NCBI RefSeq assembly: GCF_021228795.1
Contig: NZ_CP089309.1
Coordinates: 2,914,001 to 2,978,000, forward strand
DNA length: 64,000 nt
Source of the DNA: Thiocapsa bogorovii
Lineage (GTDB): Bacteria > Pseudomonadota > Gammaproteobacteria > Chromatiales > Chromatiaceae
Direction: 5' to 3'
Shown piece by piece: positions 21,578 through 31,016 of the stretch (position 1 is its first letter; every line of letters begins with the position of its first letter). The notes beneath the pieces are model-generated. The model had not been told where the DNA came from and made no database searches. It saw only the letters and a list, made by a program, of their open reading frames with translations. The translations under genes were made by a program, and so were the position numbers.

Positions 21578-21663
21578 TAAACCGCGCCAGCGCCCAGTTG
21601 TCGGGGTTGCTGCAGCACCGAGCGCCCTGTGGGACAGGCCATGTCACTGCGAGCGCGGTTTAA
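21578..21663. repeat. Dispersed inverted-end element, copy 4
   Basis: TAAACCGCGCC (21578-21588) and GCGCGGTTTAA (21653-21663) are inverted over ten bases with a 64-nt interior. It follows copy 3 after an 18-nt AT-rich linker. Its right end runs into the minus-strand yggU gene and encodes that protein's last residues (IKPRSQ) instead of a stop. Confidence 0.75.
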
Positions 21664-21946
21664 TCGGGATCGGAAATGTCCGCGGCGCCTGAATCCGCAG
21701 CCGCTTGTACCGCGATTGCTCGCCGCCGATCAAGGACACCTTGGACGGCGCCACGCCGAAGGCGTCCGCGATGAATTTGCGTAGCGCAGTATTACCCTTG
21801 CCCTCGACCGGGGGTGCCTTGATGGCGACCCGATAATGATCGCCCTCCGGCCCGACGAAGGCATCCTTCGGCGCGCGCGGTTTGACGCGCAGCGCCAGTT
21901 CCAAGTCATCGCCATCCCACCGCGACCAGGACTCGGTCTCCGACAC
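21644..21946 (-). CDS. yggU: DUF167 family protein YggU
   Basis: About 100 residues. Core motifs: LRVKPRAPKDAFVG, VAIKAPPVEGKGNTALRKFIA and VSLIGGEQSRYKRLRI, diagnostic of DUF167. Function unknown, though structures suggest nucleic-acid or protein binding. The start is uncertain: GTG 21946 gives the family length but has no clear ribosome site, and a GTG further upstream overlaps the end of yggT. The C-terminal tail IKPRSQ is encoded by a dispersed repeat, so it is probably not native. Confidence 0.85.
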   Translation of the reverse strand: MSETESWSRWDGDDLELALRVKPRAPKDAFVGPEGDHYRVAIKAPPVEGKGNTALRKFIADAFGVAPSKVSLIGGEQSRYKRLRIQAPRTFPIPIKPRSQ

Positions 21947-21975
21947 GATTGAAGGCGCCGCGCTCGAGCCCGGCT

Positions 21976-22551
21976 TCAGAACGGACTGCCGACCAGCCAC
22001 TTGAGCGGCGGGATCAACAGCATCTCGAGCAGGACCAACCCGATCATGACCACCATGGGCGAGAGGTCGATCCCGCCGATGGGCTGAATCAACCGCTGCG
22101 CCGGGCGCATGATCGGATCCGTCAGGCGAGTCAGCAATGCCACGGCGGGGTTGTATGGATCCGGATTGACCCAGCTCAGGATGACGCGAATCAGGATCCC
22201 GAACAGGAAGATGTTGATGAAGAGCTCCACCACGGCAGGTATCGCCCAACCCAGCGCACCGAAGAGCGAGACGTTCAGCCCGAGCACCGCGACCAGCAGC
22301 GCCAGCTCGACGGACTTGAGCAGCCAGGCCACCACCAAGGCGGCCAGATCCATGCCGGCGTAGCCCGGGATGACCTGACGCAGCGGGCGCAGCACCGGCG
22401 AGGTCAGCTTCACCACGAACTGCGAAATCGGGTTGTAGAAGTCGGCCCGCGCCCACTGCAACAGAAAGCGGATCGCCACCAGCGTGATATAGAGTCCGAA
22501 CAGGGTCTGGATCAGGAAGACGGCCGGGTTGGTCAGATAGGATCCGCTCAT
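21976..22551 (-). CDS. yggT: YggT family membrane protein
   Basis: 191 residues with two copies of the YGGT unit, each two membrane helices (LIQTLFGLYITLVAIRFLLQW ... TSPVLRPLRQVIPGYAG; then INIFLFGILIRVILSWVNPDPYNP ... LTDPIMRPAQRLIQPIGG). The family is linked to osmotic protection, turgor and cell division, with unclear mechanism. Its start overlaps the proC stop by four bases, so the two are translationally coupled. Confidence 0.92.
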   Translation of the reverse strand: MSGSYLTNPAVFLIQTLFGLYITLVAIRFLLQWARADFYNPISQFVVKLTSPVLRPLRQVIPGYAGMDLAALVVAWLLKSVELALLVAVLGLNVSLFGALGWAIPAVVELFINIFLFGILIRVILSWVNPDPYNPAVALLTRLTDPIMRPAQRLIQPIGGIDLSPMVVMIGLVLLEMLLIPPLKWLVGSPF

Positions 22552-23378
22552 GCTTGCTCCGACAGGCTCCGGGAGAGATCGACCGCACGGTCATGTGCGG
22601 CGTGCGCGGCGCGCTTCATCAGGGCGTGAAGATCGGCCTTGAGCAGATGCTCGAGTGCACGTTCGGTCGTGCCGCCGGGCGAGGTGACACGCTCGCGCAG
22701 CTCTCCGGGCGTATCCTCGCTCTCCACCGCCATTTTGGCTGCACCCAGCGCGGTCTGGATGGTCAAAAGTCGGGCGGTTTCGGCATCCAGGCCGAGCGAG
22801 ATGCCGGCCTCTTCCAAGGCTTCCATGAAGAGGAAGAAGTAGGCCGGGCCGCTCCCCGAGAGTGCGGTCACCGCGTCGATCTGGGCCTCGGTCTCGACCC
22901 AGCGGGTCAGGCCGACGGCGCGCAGAATGGTCTCGGCGCGATTCCGGCCCTCCTCGCCGACCTCGGGGCTGGCATGCAGACCGATTGCGCCCGTCTGCAC
23001 CATCGCCGGTGTATTGGGCATGGCGCGCACGATCGGCAAGGTTCCGCCGAGCCATCGCTGCAGCGCTTGCTCGGGCACCCCGGCCATGATGGAGAGCACG
23101 AGCGGGGCGCGTGCAGTCACGGCGTCGGCGATCTCGGTGCAGACCTGTGCGGCGAGCTGCGGTTTGACGCAGAGCACGAGCGTATCGGCATCGCTCAGTG
23201 CGTCCCGATTGTCGGCGAAGACCCGGACGCCGTAGCGGGTCTGCAGTATCCGGCGACGATCCGCGCTGGGATCGGCCACTTGGAGCGAGTCAGGCGCATA
23301 GCCGTCGGCAATGAGACCGGCGATCAGACTGGTGGCCATGTTGCCGCCACCGATAAAGGCAATCCTGGTTGTCGTCAT
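22548..23378 (-). CDS. proC: Pyrroline-5-carboxylate reductase
   Basis: 276 residues from ATG 23378. The N-terminal Rossmann motif IAFIGGGNMATSLIAGL binds NAD(P)H. VLCVKPQ, MPNTPAMVQTG and the C-terminal signature SGSGPAYFFLFMEALEEAGISLGL with VTSPGGTTERAL are those of P5C reductase. It carries out the last step of proline synthesis in the cytosol. It lies between yggS (34 bp upstream) and yggT, a standard gammaproteobacterial order. Confidence 0.96.
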   Translation of the reverse strand: MTTTRIAFIGGGNMATSLIAGLIADGYAPDSLQVADPSADRRRILQTRYGVRVFADNRDALSDADTLVLCVKPQLAAQVCTEIADAVTARAPLVLSIMAGVPEQALQRWLGGTLPIVRAMPNTPAMVQTGAIGLHASPEVGEEGRNRAETILRAVGLTRWVETEAQIDAVTALSGSGPAYFFLFMEALEEAGISLGLDAETARLLTIQTALGAAKMAVESEDTPGELRERVTSPGGTTERALEHLLKADLHALMKRAAHAAHDRAVDLSRSLSEQA

Positions 23379-23412
23379 GTCGAGCCCTAAAGAGATCGGA
23401 GGCTGATGAAGG

Positions 23413-24138
23413 TCATTGCGCCGCATTATACGACCGCGGCCCGAAGACTGCCGTGCCCACACGGACCAGGGTCGCGCCTTCGAGGATCGCGGCCTCGAGG
23501 TCGTCCGACATGCCCATCGACAGACATTCGAGCGGTCGGTTCGGGGTGGCTAATCGATCGCGCAGGAGACGCAGGGCGCGAAACGGCGCGCGCTGGGAAT
23601 CTTCGTCCTCGGCGGGTGCGGGGAGCGTCATGAGTCCACACACATCCAGGCCGGGTAGGGTCGCGCACGCGGCGATCATGTCCGCGATCGCGTCCGGCTC
23701 GACACCGCCCTTTGTGGTCTCGCCGCCGACGTTGACCTGGATGCAGACCTTGAGCGGGGGCAGTGTGCTCGGACGTTGCTCGCTCAGACGACGGGCGTGG
23801 GCCGCATCGGACAGACCGTGGACCCAATCGAAACGGGTCGCGATCTGGCGGGTCTTGTTCCCCTGGATCCGGCCGATGAAGTGCCACTCGATATCGGCAA
23901 GGTCGGCGAGCAGGTCGATCTTCTCGATCGCTTCCTGGACATAGCTCTCGCCGAATGCGCGTTGGCCGGCGGCGTAGGCGGCACGCACGGCGTCGGAGCC
24001 GTGGGTCTTGCTCACGGCGAGCAGCGCGACACTGCCCGGCGGGCGCCGAGCGCGCTCGACGGCCGCGCGAATCCGGGCCTGCACCTCGCGCAGACGCTTC
24101 GGGATGCCGTCGTCGCCGATTGCCTCGAGCCTGTCCAT
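23413..24138 (-). CDS. yggS: YggS family pyridoxal phosphate homeostasis protein
   Basis: 241 residues from ATG 24138, with AAGGG upstream. The PLP-binding lysine lies in LLAVSKTHG; FGESYVQEAIEK, WHFIGRIQGNKTR and CLSMGMSDDLEAAI complete the pattern of the alanine-racemase-like barrel family. It has no known catalytic activity; it buffers free PLP. It begins 11 bp after rdgB ends, in the same transcript. Confidence 0.95.
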   Translation of the reverse strand: MDRLEAIGDDGIPKRLREVQARIRAAVERARRPPGSVALLAVSKTHGSDAVRAAYAAGQRAFGESYVQEAIEKIDLLADLADIEWHFIGRIQGNKTRQIATRFDWVHGLSDAAHARRLSEQRPSTLPPLKVCIQVNVGGETTKGGVEPDAIADMIAACATLPGLDVCGLMTLPAPAEDEDSQRAPFRALRLLRDRLATPNRPLECLSMGMSDDLEAAILEGATLVRVGTAVFGPRSYNAAQ

Positions 24139-24149
24139 CGCGCGGCCCT

Positions 24150-24773
24150 TCAGACGTCGGCGCCGGCCGACTTCAAGAGGGCCTGCAGGGCACGCAGGGC
24201 CTGACCCCGGTGGCTCAGGCTGTTCTTGGTCTGCGGATCCAGCTCCGCGGAGCTGCACCCGTGCGTCGGCACCCAGAAGATCGGGTCGTATCCGAAGCCG
24301 TGCTTGCCGCGCGGGGCGGTAAGGATCGAGCCCTCCCAGGTGCCCTGGCAGATGAGCGGCGTGGGATCGGCAGGATGGCGCAGATAGACCAAGACGCATT
24401 GGAATCGGGCGGTGCGTTTGGATTCTTCCACCCCTTTCAGGTCGTCGAGCAGCTTCTCCAGATTGGCCGTATCGGATGCCCCGGGCCCCGCATAGCGTGC
24501 GGAATAGATGCCTGGCGCGCCGGCGAGTGCGTCCACCTCCAAGCCTGAATCGTCGGCTAGGGCCGGGAGATCGCTGTAGCGCGCGGCATGGCGTGCCTTG
24601 AGGATCGCGTTCTCTACGAAGGTCAGCCCCGTCTCTTCGACGTCCGGCACGGCGAAATCGCTCTGAGGGACCGCTTTGATGCGGGCGCTCAGCAACAGCT
24701 GATTGATCTCTCTGACCTTTCCCGGGTTGTTGCTGGCCAGGACGAGGGCTTCGCCGGCGTGCGGGATACTCAT
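24150..24773 (-). CDS. rdgB: XTP/dITP diphosphatase
   Basis: 207 residues. VLASNNPGKVREIN, TFVENAILKARHAAR, ALADDSGLEVDALAGAPG and HGFGYDPIF are the Ham1/RdgB motifs. The enzyme hydrolyses deaminated purine nucleoside triphosphates (ITP, XTP and their deoxy forms) to monophosphates, keeping them out of nucleic acids. It lies between rph and yggS, as in many relatives. Confidence 0.96.
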   Translation of the reverse strand: MSIPHAGEALVLASNNPGKVREINQLLLSARIKAVPQSDFAVPDVEETGLTFVENAILKARHAARYSDLPALADDSGLEVDALAGAPGIYSARYAGPGASDTANLEKLLDDLKGVEESKRTARFQCVLVYLRHPADPTPLICQGTWEGSILTAPRGKHGFGYDPIFWVPTHGCSSAELDPQTKNSLSHRGQALRALQALLKSAGADV

Positions 24774-24813
24774 GTCGTTCTCCTTGTCTAGCGATCGGGT
24801 ACGGGCACCCCTG

Positions 24814-25560
24814 TCATGCGTTTTCCAGTGCGGAGCGCTGAGCGGTTTGGATTTCGCGGATGCCGGCGGCGCCGACCGCGATGAGTGCGTCGAGCTCGGC
24901 GCGGGTGAAAGGCACGCCCTCGGCGGTCCCTTGGACCTCGACGAAGCGGCCTTCGCCGTCCATCACCAGGTTCATGTCGGTTTCTGCGGTTGCATCTTCG
25001 GCATAATCGAGATCGAGGACTGCGACTCCTTTGACGATGCCGACCGAGACGGCGGCGATCTGTGTGTGGAGCGGATTGGTGGTGATCTCGCCGCGTGCCA
25101 GCAGCCCGTCGATCGCGTCGCGCAAGGCGACCCAGGCGCCGGTGATGGACGCGGTGCGGGTGCCCCCGTCGGCCTGCAGGACATCGCAGTCGAGCGTGAT
25201 CGAGCGCTCCCCGAGTGCGTTCAGATCCATCGCCGCGCGCAGCGACCGACCGATCAGGCGCTGGATCTCGAGCGTCCGTCCGCCCTGCTTGCCCCGCGCC
25301 GCCTCACGCGGACTGCGGGTATCGGTCGCGCGCGGGAGCATTCCGTATTCGGCGGTCACCCAGCCTTTGCCCTGACCCTTCAGGAAGGGCGGGACCTGCG
25401 ACTCCACGCTTGCGGTGCAGAGCACGCGCGTCTCCCCGAACTCGACCAGCACGGAGCCCTCCGCATGGCGGGTGAACCCGCGGGTCAATCGAATCGGCCG
25501 CAGTTCGTCGGGGCGGCGCCCGGACGGCCGCACAGGGGCGTTTGCAGAGGTGTCTGTCAT
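24814..25560 (-). CDS. rph: Ribonuclease PH
   Basis: 248 residues. Phosphorolytic exoribonuclease motifs: [66 protein letters not shown] and [18 protein letters not shown]. It trims tRNA 3' ends using phosphate. Divergent from yicC beyond the kinase gene, the arrangement seen in Pseudomonas and relatives. Confidence 0.96.
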   Translation of the reverse strand: MTDTSANAPVRPSGRRPDELRPIRLTRGFTRHAEGSVLVEFGETRVLCTASVESQVPPFLKGQGKGWVTAEYGMLPRATDTRSPREAARGKQGGRTLEIQRLIGRSLRAAMDLNALGERSITLDCDVLQADGGTRTASITGAWVALRDAIDGLLARGEITTNPLHTQIAAVSVGIVKGVAVLDLDYAEDATAETDMNLVMDGEGRFVEVQGTAEGVPFTRAELDALIAVGAAGIREIQTAQRSALENA

Positions 25561-25605
25561 GGCGATGCTTGCTCTCGAAACCGGAACGGGTATGGGGTGG
25601 CGTGA

Positions 25606-26526
25606 CTATTCGGATGCACTCGGAGGCGTGCCCGACACCGTGTCCGAGCTTCGGGCCACCTGTTCAAGGACCCCCGCAAGGAGCTCTCCGGCATCCTGTG
25701 GACGGTCGCCGATCTCCATCGACATCGACCAATCGACCAGCCTGAGTAAGGGGAAAGGATACCGGGTTTTCAGCTCCTCCGTGGCCGGAATCAGGGTATC
25801 TTCCTTCTGGCGCTGGGGTGCGGGGGGCGGTGTGCGTCCTTCCATGCAGGCGCGGATACTCGCCCCGACCGCGTAGACGTCGGTCCAGGGTCCGATATGA
25901 CCGTCGCGCAGGTATTGCTCGATCGGCGAATAACCTGCGGTGACGACCTGTCCGCCCCGTGCGCGGCTCTTCGCCAAGGGGTGCACGGCACCGAGATCGA
26001 GCAACATGGGTCGGTTGCCGTGCCTCAGGTGGATATTCCCGGGTTTGACGTCGAGATGGACCATGGAGCGGCGATGCAGCAGTGACAGGGCGTCGAGAAC
26101 CGGGATAAAGACATCGAGGATGAAGGTCGTGCTCAGGCCACCGCGCCGCGCCTGTACATAGGCCCCGAGATTGCGCCCGCGCTCGTTGGGCATGACCAAA
26201 TAGCCCGTATCGTTGGCGAGGAAGAAATCCAAGACCCGTACGATCGAAGGGTGCTTCAAGGACGCGAGGGCCTTGGCCTCTTGAAAGAACAACCTACGCC
26301 CTTGATACAGATTCTCGGCGAGCTGCGGCTCGCTCGCCATCACGCGCCGGGCGCTATCGCGCCGCGCGATCTTCTTGGGCATGTATTCCTTTATCACGAC
26401 CTCTTCGCCCGAGTCCTCGTCATAGGCGAGGTAGATGAGACTGAAACCGCCCTGCGCGATGGTCTTCACGACCCGATACGGACCCAGCAAGGTGCCGGCG
26501 GGCAGGCTGTCTCGGGCGACGGCCAT
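25606..26526 (-). CDS. Hanks-type serine/threonine protein kinase
   Basis: 306 residues from ATG 26526. Kinase subdomains in order: a degenerate glycine loop TIAQGGFSLIY, lysine in VVIKEYMP, glutamate in FFQEAKALASL, catalytic loop HLDVKPGNIHL (Asp, Lys and Asn kept), LLDLGAVHP in place of DFG, and GYSPIEQY in place of APE. It should be active. No membrane helix or sensor domain follows, so it is a soluble minimal kinase. It is 45 bp upstream of rph on the same strand and faces yicC. No PP2C phosphatase is next to it, although one often accompanies this group. Confidence 0.85.
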   Translation of the reverse strand: MAVARDSLPAGTLLGPYRVVKTIAQGGFSLIYLAYDEDSGEEVVIKEYMPKKIARRDSARRVMASEPQLAENLYQGRRLFFQEAKALASLKHPSIVRVLDFFLANDTGYLVMPNERGRNLGAYVQARRGGLSTTFILDVFIPVLDALSLLHRRSMVHLDVKPGNIHLRHGNRPMLLDLGAVHPLAKSRARGGQVVTAGYSPIEQYLRDGHIGPWTDVYAVGASIRACMEGRTPPPAPQRQKEDTLIPATEELKTRYPFPLLRLVDWSMSMEIGDRPQDAGELLAGVLEQVARSSDTVSGTPPSASE

Positions 26527-26943
26527 GATGGTCTCTGTCGGTCTCCGTTCGGGGTTCGGCGGCACGCAGTCGGCCGCGGGCAAGTCAAACGCTCGGAGTA
26601 GAATCCTGCGCCCGCGGGCGAAACAAGGCAACGTATACCGAGCGTACGGGATCGGTCGATCCTCGTTGGACTCCGACAGGGGCGCGCTCGGCGTCGGGTA
26701 GACTCTGAGTGCGGTGCAGCCGACACCCCGGACGGACTCTCGGTGTCCGCGGCGCATCGACCGAGAGTGATCGATCGCTTCCTGCTTCTTGCCGTTGCGT
26801 CCGGCAGGGCGACCCGGATAATGGTCGTCCGGAGTCCGGATCCCCGCGAGCGGTCGCACGCACTCGGTCTCGCCGCCGCTCGAGGCGCCCGAGCGCCGAC
26901 GCCTCAATCGTCGCCCCCACATCGATCCCCAAGGTAAGACACC
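26527..26943. other. Divergent intergenic region, kinase/yicC
   Basis: 417 bp between the divergent kinase and yicC genes. I see no convincing ORF on either strand and no strong inverted repeat. It should contain the promoters of the yicC side and of the long minus-strand kinase-rph-rdgB-yggS-proC run. Confidence 0.4.
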
Positions 26944-27810
26944 ATGATCAAGAGTATGACGGCCTTCGCGCGCGAGTCGCGCTGCGGTGATTTCGGCGAG
27001 CTGACCTGGGAGCTGCGGGCCGTCAACCACCGCTATCTCGAGCCCCACCTGCGGTTGCCCGAGGAGTTGCGCGCGCTCGAAACCGGCGTGCGCACTCGAC
27101 TGGCCGCCCGCGTGCAACGCGGCAAGCTCGACTGCAACCTGCGCTATGTCCCAGCCGTCGGATTCACCGGAAGCCTGCGGGTCAACCGAGCCTTTGTCGA
27201 GCAGCTCCTTGCGGCCGGGCAGGAGGTCGGCGCCATCATCGGTCGCGGTGTCGACCCGTCTCCCTTCGAGCTGCTGCGCTGGCCCGGCGTGCTCCAGGAG
27301 CAAGACCGCGACCTGGATCAGGTGACGGCCGCCGCGCTGGATCTTCTCGAAACCGCAATCGACACCCTTCTTGCGACCCGCGAGCGCGAGGGCGAGCGCC
27401 TGGAACGCCTTCTGGCCGATCGCTGCGACCGCCTGCAGGAGAGCGTGGTGCGTGTGCGTGCCCGGATGCCCGAGGTGATGACGAGCGTGCGGCGGCGTCT
27501 TGCCGAACGTCTCGCCGAGCTGCGCGCCGAGCTGGACCCCGCGCGCCTTGAGCAGGAGATGGCCCTGGTCGCGGCGCGACTGGATGTCGACGAAGAGATG
27601 GACCGTCTCGTCGCCCATGTCGCCGAGGTTCGGGACGTGCTCAAACGCCGCGAGCCGGTCGGGCGCCGTCTGGATTTTCTCATGCAGGAGCTCAACCGCG
27701 AGGCCAACACCCTGGGTTCCAAATCAGCCGACGTGGAGGTCACCCGAGAGGCGGTCGAGATGAAGGTCCTGATCGAGCAGATGCGCGAGCAGGTGCAGAA
27801 TCTGGAGTGA
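26944..27810 (+). CDS. yicC: YicC family endoribonuclease
   Basis: 288 residues. The N-terminus IKSMTAFARES and the repeated ELRAVNHRYLEPHLRLPEELRALE are the YicC_N signature. The C-terminal DUF1732 segment (EEMDRLVAHVAEV ... GRRLDFLMQELNREANTLGSKSADVEVT) is complete. Members are single-strand RNA endonucleases that can modulate small-RNA turnover. In most Gammaproteobacteria gmk follows directly; here 2.4 kb of minus-strand, decayed DNA separates them. Confidence 0.94.
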   Translation: MIKSMTAFARESRCGDFGELTWELRAVNHRYLEPHLRLPEELRALETGVRTRLAARVQRGKLDCNLRYVPAVGFTGSLRVNRAFVEQLLAAGQEVGAIIGRGVDPSPFELLRWPGVLQEQDRDLDQVTAAALDLLETAIDTLLATREREGERLERLLADRCDRLQESVVRVRARMPEVMTSVRRRLAERLAELRAELDPARLEQEMALVAARLDVDEEMDRLVAHVAEVRDVLKRREPVGRRLDFLMQELNREANTLGSKSADVEVTREAVEMKVLIEQMREQVQNLE

Positions 27811-27891
27811 CAAGGAGGTTTGCGTTACGTGCCACGATGGCCGGAGTCACGAACAAGGCACGCATGCTTCTCCGGGCAACACGCAAGACCC

Positions 27892-28215
27892 TCAGACGCG
27901 AGTCTTGTTCCGATCTTCCGCCGGACGCGGGCGCATCGCGATCAAGATCAAGACGAGGGGTAGCTCGATCAGGAAGACCAGGGTCGCGAACAGCACCAGC
28001 TTGACCTGACCCATGACCATGGCGCCCATGATGGCGACCAATCCGAGATTGCGGGTGCTGAATTCGATCAGCAGCGTGAAGCGGTCCTCGCTCGGAAGGC
28101 GCGCGACCGACCCCACGATGAAGCCTGCAGCCATTGTGATGATGCAGAAGGGCAACGCGGTCGGAAGGGCCGCGCGGACAGCCGCCCCTAGCCCTTCGTC
28201 CTGGTCGATCAGCAT
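27892..28215 (-). pseudogene. C-terminal remnant of a BASS-type transporter (probable)
   Basis: 107 residues, all hydrophobic helices: ALPFCIITMAAGFIVGSVA, then DRFTLLIEFSTRNLGLVAIMGAM and VLFATLVFLIELPLVLILIAM. The EFSTRNLGL segment resembles the E-x-x-xRN-x-x-L motif of bile-acid:sodium symporters, which are ~300 residues with ten helices; only the last third is here. The 5' part is missing and the regulator gene ends 28 bp upstream. I read it as a truncated gene, but a short real membrane protein is possible. Confidence 0.5.
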
Positions 28216-28243
28216 GATGCCTACCAGGTCGGATCCGCACCGG

Positions 28244-29819
28244 TCACGGGAGGGTGCGCCTGGACCGACGTGTCCCTTCGCGTGGTGCGGCGGGCCGCAG
28301 GATACCCAACTTCCGCATCCTCGAGCGCAGTGTATTGGGATTGATCCCCAAGCACTCCGCAGCGTTGCCCGTGCCATTGATGCGCCAACCGCAGCGCTCG
28401 CACGCCGCCAGGATGTGGTCACGCTCCACCTGTTCCAGGGTGCGGATGTCGGCCGCAGTCTCGGGCCCCGGCGCCGCGCCGTGCATCGGCCTAACCCTGT
28501 CGGCCACGGGGAGGCGCTCGACCGACAGCGTCGAGCCCGACGAGAGGATGAGTGAGCGCTCGACGATGTTCTCCAACTCTCGCACGTTGCCCGGCCAATC
28601 GTAAGCCATCAGCTCGGCGATCGTATGGTCCGGGATGCGGGTCACCTGTCGGTCCAGCTTGGCTCGGAGCTTCTCGACGAAATAGGCGGTAAGGAGTGCA
28701 ATATCCTCCCGGCGCTCGCGTAGCGGCGGCAGCGTAATGGGGAAAACCCCGAGACGATAGTAGAGGTCGGCACGAAAGGTTCCCTCCCGCGCCATGGACT
28801 CGAGATCACGATTGGTCGAGGCAATCACCCGCGCGTCGCTGCGCCGGGTCGTCGTCGAGCCCAGCCGCTCGAACTCGCCGCTCTGCAAGACCCGCAGGAG
28901 TTTCGCCTGGAGCTCCAGCGGCAGCTCGCCGATCTCGTCCAGAACCAAGGTACCGCCGTCGGCGACCTCGAAACGGCCGACCTTGCGGGCGAGGGCCCCC
29001 GTAAACGCGCCCTTCTCATGGCCGAACAGCTCGCTTTCGATCAGTGTGGCCGGCAAGGCCGCGCAGTTGACCCGGATGAGTGGCCGCTCGGCCCTGCGGC
29101 TGCGCTTGTGGACAGCGGTCGCGATCAGGTCCTTGCCGGTGCCGGTCTCGCCGAGCACCAGGACCGTGCTGTCGGTGGGGGCGACTTGCTCCACCTGAAG
29201 CAGTACTCGCTTCAGGGCTATGCTCTCTCCCACCAGCTCGTCGAATTCGCGGCAATGCAGCACCTCTTCTCGCCACACCGCGTTCTCCGCCTCCACCCGT
29301 TCGCGCAGTGCCAGGTTCTCGGCGAGGGCGGCCTTGAGCTCAACCTCTTTGCGCCTTCGCAGCATTGCGTTCGCAAAGGCCCCGGCGAGCAGGCGCAGGC
29401 GTCGGACTTCGGGTTCGGTCCAGGTGTGTGTCTGGCGGATTGCCCCGAATGACAGCCAGCCGAGCGAGCCGCCGGTCGCGGAGAGCGGAAAGGTGGCCAT
29501 GGAGCGAATCCCGAGTGTGCTCAGGGCCTCCGCGTCGGCCGCCGCCTCGGGCGGAAGGTCGGCGATCCGGTTGACGACGACCGCGCTGCCGGAGCGCAAC
29601 CGAGGGGCCAGATAGGGAAAGCGGGATTCGAAAATCGGCGACGGCACGGGCTCGATGCCCGGCACGGCCCAGGAGTGGGTCGTCGAGTACCTCCGGCTCC
29701 ACGTTGACGAAGGACGCCGTCAGATCGGCAAGGAGATCCTCGAAGCCGGTCGCGTTGACCTGGCCCTCTGCAGCGGGATCGGCATCTCGATTGCGATTTG
29801 CCCCGGAAGGAATGCTCAC
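28244..29819 (-). pseudogene. Sigma-54-dependent regulator with damaged GAF domain
   Basis: The C-terminal ~470 residues are intact. The AAA+ core has Walker A GETGTGKD, sigma-54 loop GAFTGA and Walker [10 protein letters not shown]; arginine-finger region and [10 protein letters not shown] follow, and a Fis-type HTH ends it ([17 protein letters not shown]). The N-terminus is broken. [15 protein letters not shown], the usual start of such GAF proteins, lies in another frame (GTG 29819), and about 40 residues of the GAF domain are missing where the frames meet near 29690-29700. Restart from GTG 29665 could still make a constitutive or unregulated activator. The natural target was probably the adjacent transporter. 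Confidence 0.75.
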
Positions 29820-30181
29820 GACCGAACAGGACGTCTTCGGATGTGCTGCAAGTGTACTCGCATCGACCCGAATCACGATATTTCGATATCGACGACACGT
29901 CATCAAGGTTTGAGGAGCGCCGGCGAGAGATCCGCCGAGCTGGATACGGGTCTTGGCGACCCGGTGCAGATCGCCGCGACCTGCTCGATCCGCGTGCGCG
30001 CCCGGCACCGGCGCGATATTCTGGTGCCCTATCCGGTCCGAGGTCGCGTGCAGGCCGCCCGATCTCGAGCCTTGTCTTGATGCCCGGTGCCGTACCGGAC
30101 GTCTCGGCAGTTCGATAACTATCCGCGTGGTCGGGGTCACCATCGGCCGGCCAACCCCTAGTTCAAACGGTTGAGCGCATC
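29820..30181. other. Intergenic region upstream of gmk
   Basis: 362 bp between the damaged regulator and gmk. No convincing ORF on either strand. Short GC-rich self-complementary runs occur, but I see no clear terminator or operator. It must carry the gmk-rpoZ-spoT promoter. Confidence 0.35.
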
Positions 30182-30793
30182 ATGAGCGAAGGTATCCTCT
30201 TTATCGTCTCGGCCCCGTCCGGCGCCGGGAAGACTTCGTTGGTTAAAGCGCTCTTGGCGCGTGATCCGGGGCTTTCGCTGTCGGTCTCCTGTACGACGCG
30301 TGCGCCTCGCGCCGGCGAGCAGGACGGCGTCCACTATCATTTCATCGATCAGGCGCGGTTTCGGGAGTCGGTCGCCGCGGGTGAGTTTCTGGAGCATGCC
30401 GAGGTCTTCGGCAATCTCTACGGGACACGCGAGGCCGATGTCCGCGAGGCACTGGCTGCCGGGCAGGATCTGATCCTCGAGATCGACTGGCAGGGCGCGC
30501 GGCAGGTCCGCGAGCGCTTTCGCTCGGCGGTCGGGATCTTCGTCTTGCCGCCGTCGATTGCGGAGCTGGAGCGTCGTCTGCGCGGGCGGGGCACCGACAG
30601 CGATGCGGTCATCGCCGATCGGATGGCGCAGGCGCGCGACGAGATGGCGCATGTCGAGGAGTACGGCTATCTGGTCGTCAACGATGCGTTCGACACGGCC
30701 CTGGATGCACTCGCGGCCATCGTTCATGCCGAGCGACAGCGTTTCGAGCGGCAGCGGCCGCGGTTGGGGTTCTTGCTCGATCCCTTGACGTGA
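30182..30793 (+). CDS. gmk: Guanylate kinase
   Basis: 203 residues. P-loop SAPSGAGKTSLVKAL, GMP-binding CTTRAPRAGEQDGVHYHF and VFGNLYGT, and LEIDWQGARQV are complete. It phosphorylates GMP to GDP with ATP, setting the guanine pool used for GTP and (p)ppGpp. Followed by rpoZ and spoT in the conserved order. Confidence 0.96.
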   Translation: MSEGILFIVSAPSGAGKTSLVKALLARDPGLSLSVSCTTRAPRAGEQDGVHYHFIDQARFRESVAAGEFLEHAEVFGNLYGTREADVREALAAGQDLILEIDWQGARQVRERFRSAVGIFVLPPSIAELERRLRGRGTDSDAVIADRMAQARDEMAHVEEYGYLVVNDAFDTALDALAAIVHAERQRFERQRPRLGFLLDPLT

Positions 30794-31016
30794 TGCGGGT
30801 GAGCCGCCGGGTAAGCCGTCGCTCCCTGCTGGTTCGCCATGTATGTTAGGCTCTTAGCACAACGCTACCGCGTGGGCGGCCGGCTCCGAAGGGCATGAAC
30901 GGCGAGCCCGCCCGCCTGTCGAACGAAGACGAGTCCCTGCACCCGCGTCCGTCGTATTCCCCGGCCCAGCGGGCCGGTGCCCCGGATTTTCGAGACCCCG
31001 ATGGAGAACATTTCGA

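Noticed and set aside
20812-21663. CRISPR array or integron attC sites
   Set aside because: Repeats are only 11-12 bp inverted ends, not 25-40 bp direct repeats, and ends do not match the attC core GTTRRRY; no cas or integrase genes are near.
29340-30143. 267-codon minus-strand ORF as a separate gene
   Set aside because: Only its middle part ([15 protein letters not shown]) is meaningful, as the displaced N-terminus of the sigma-54 regulator.
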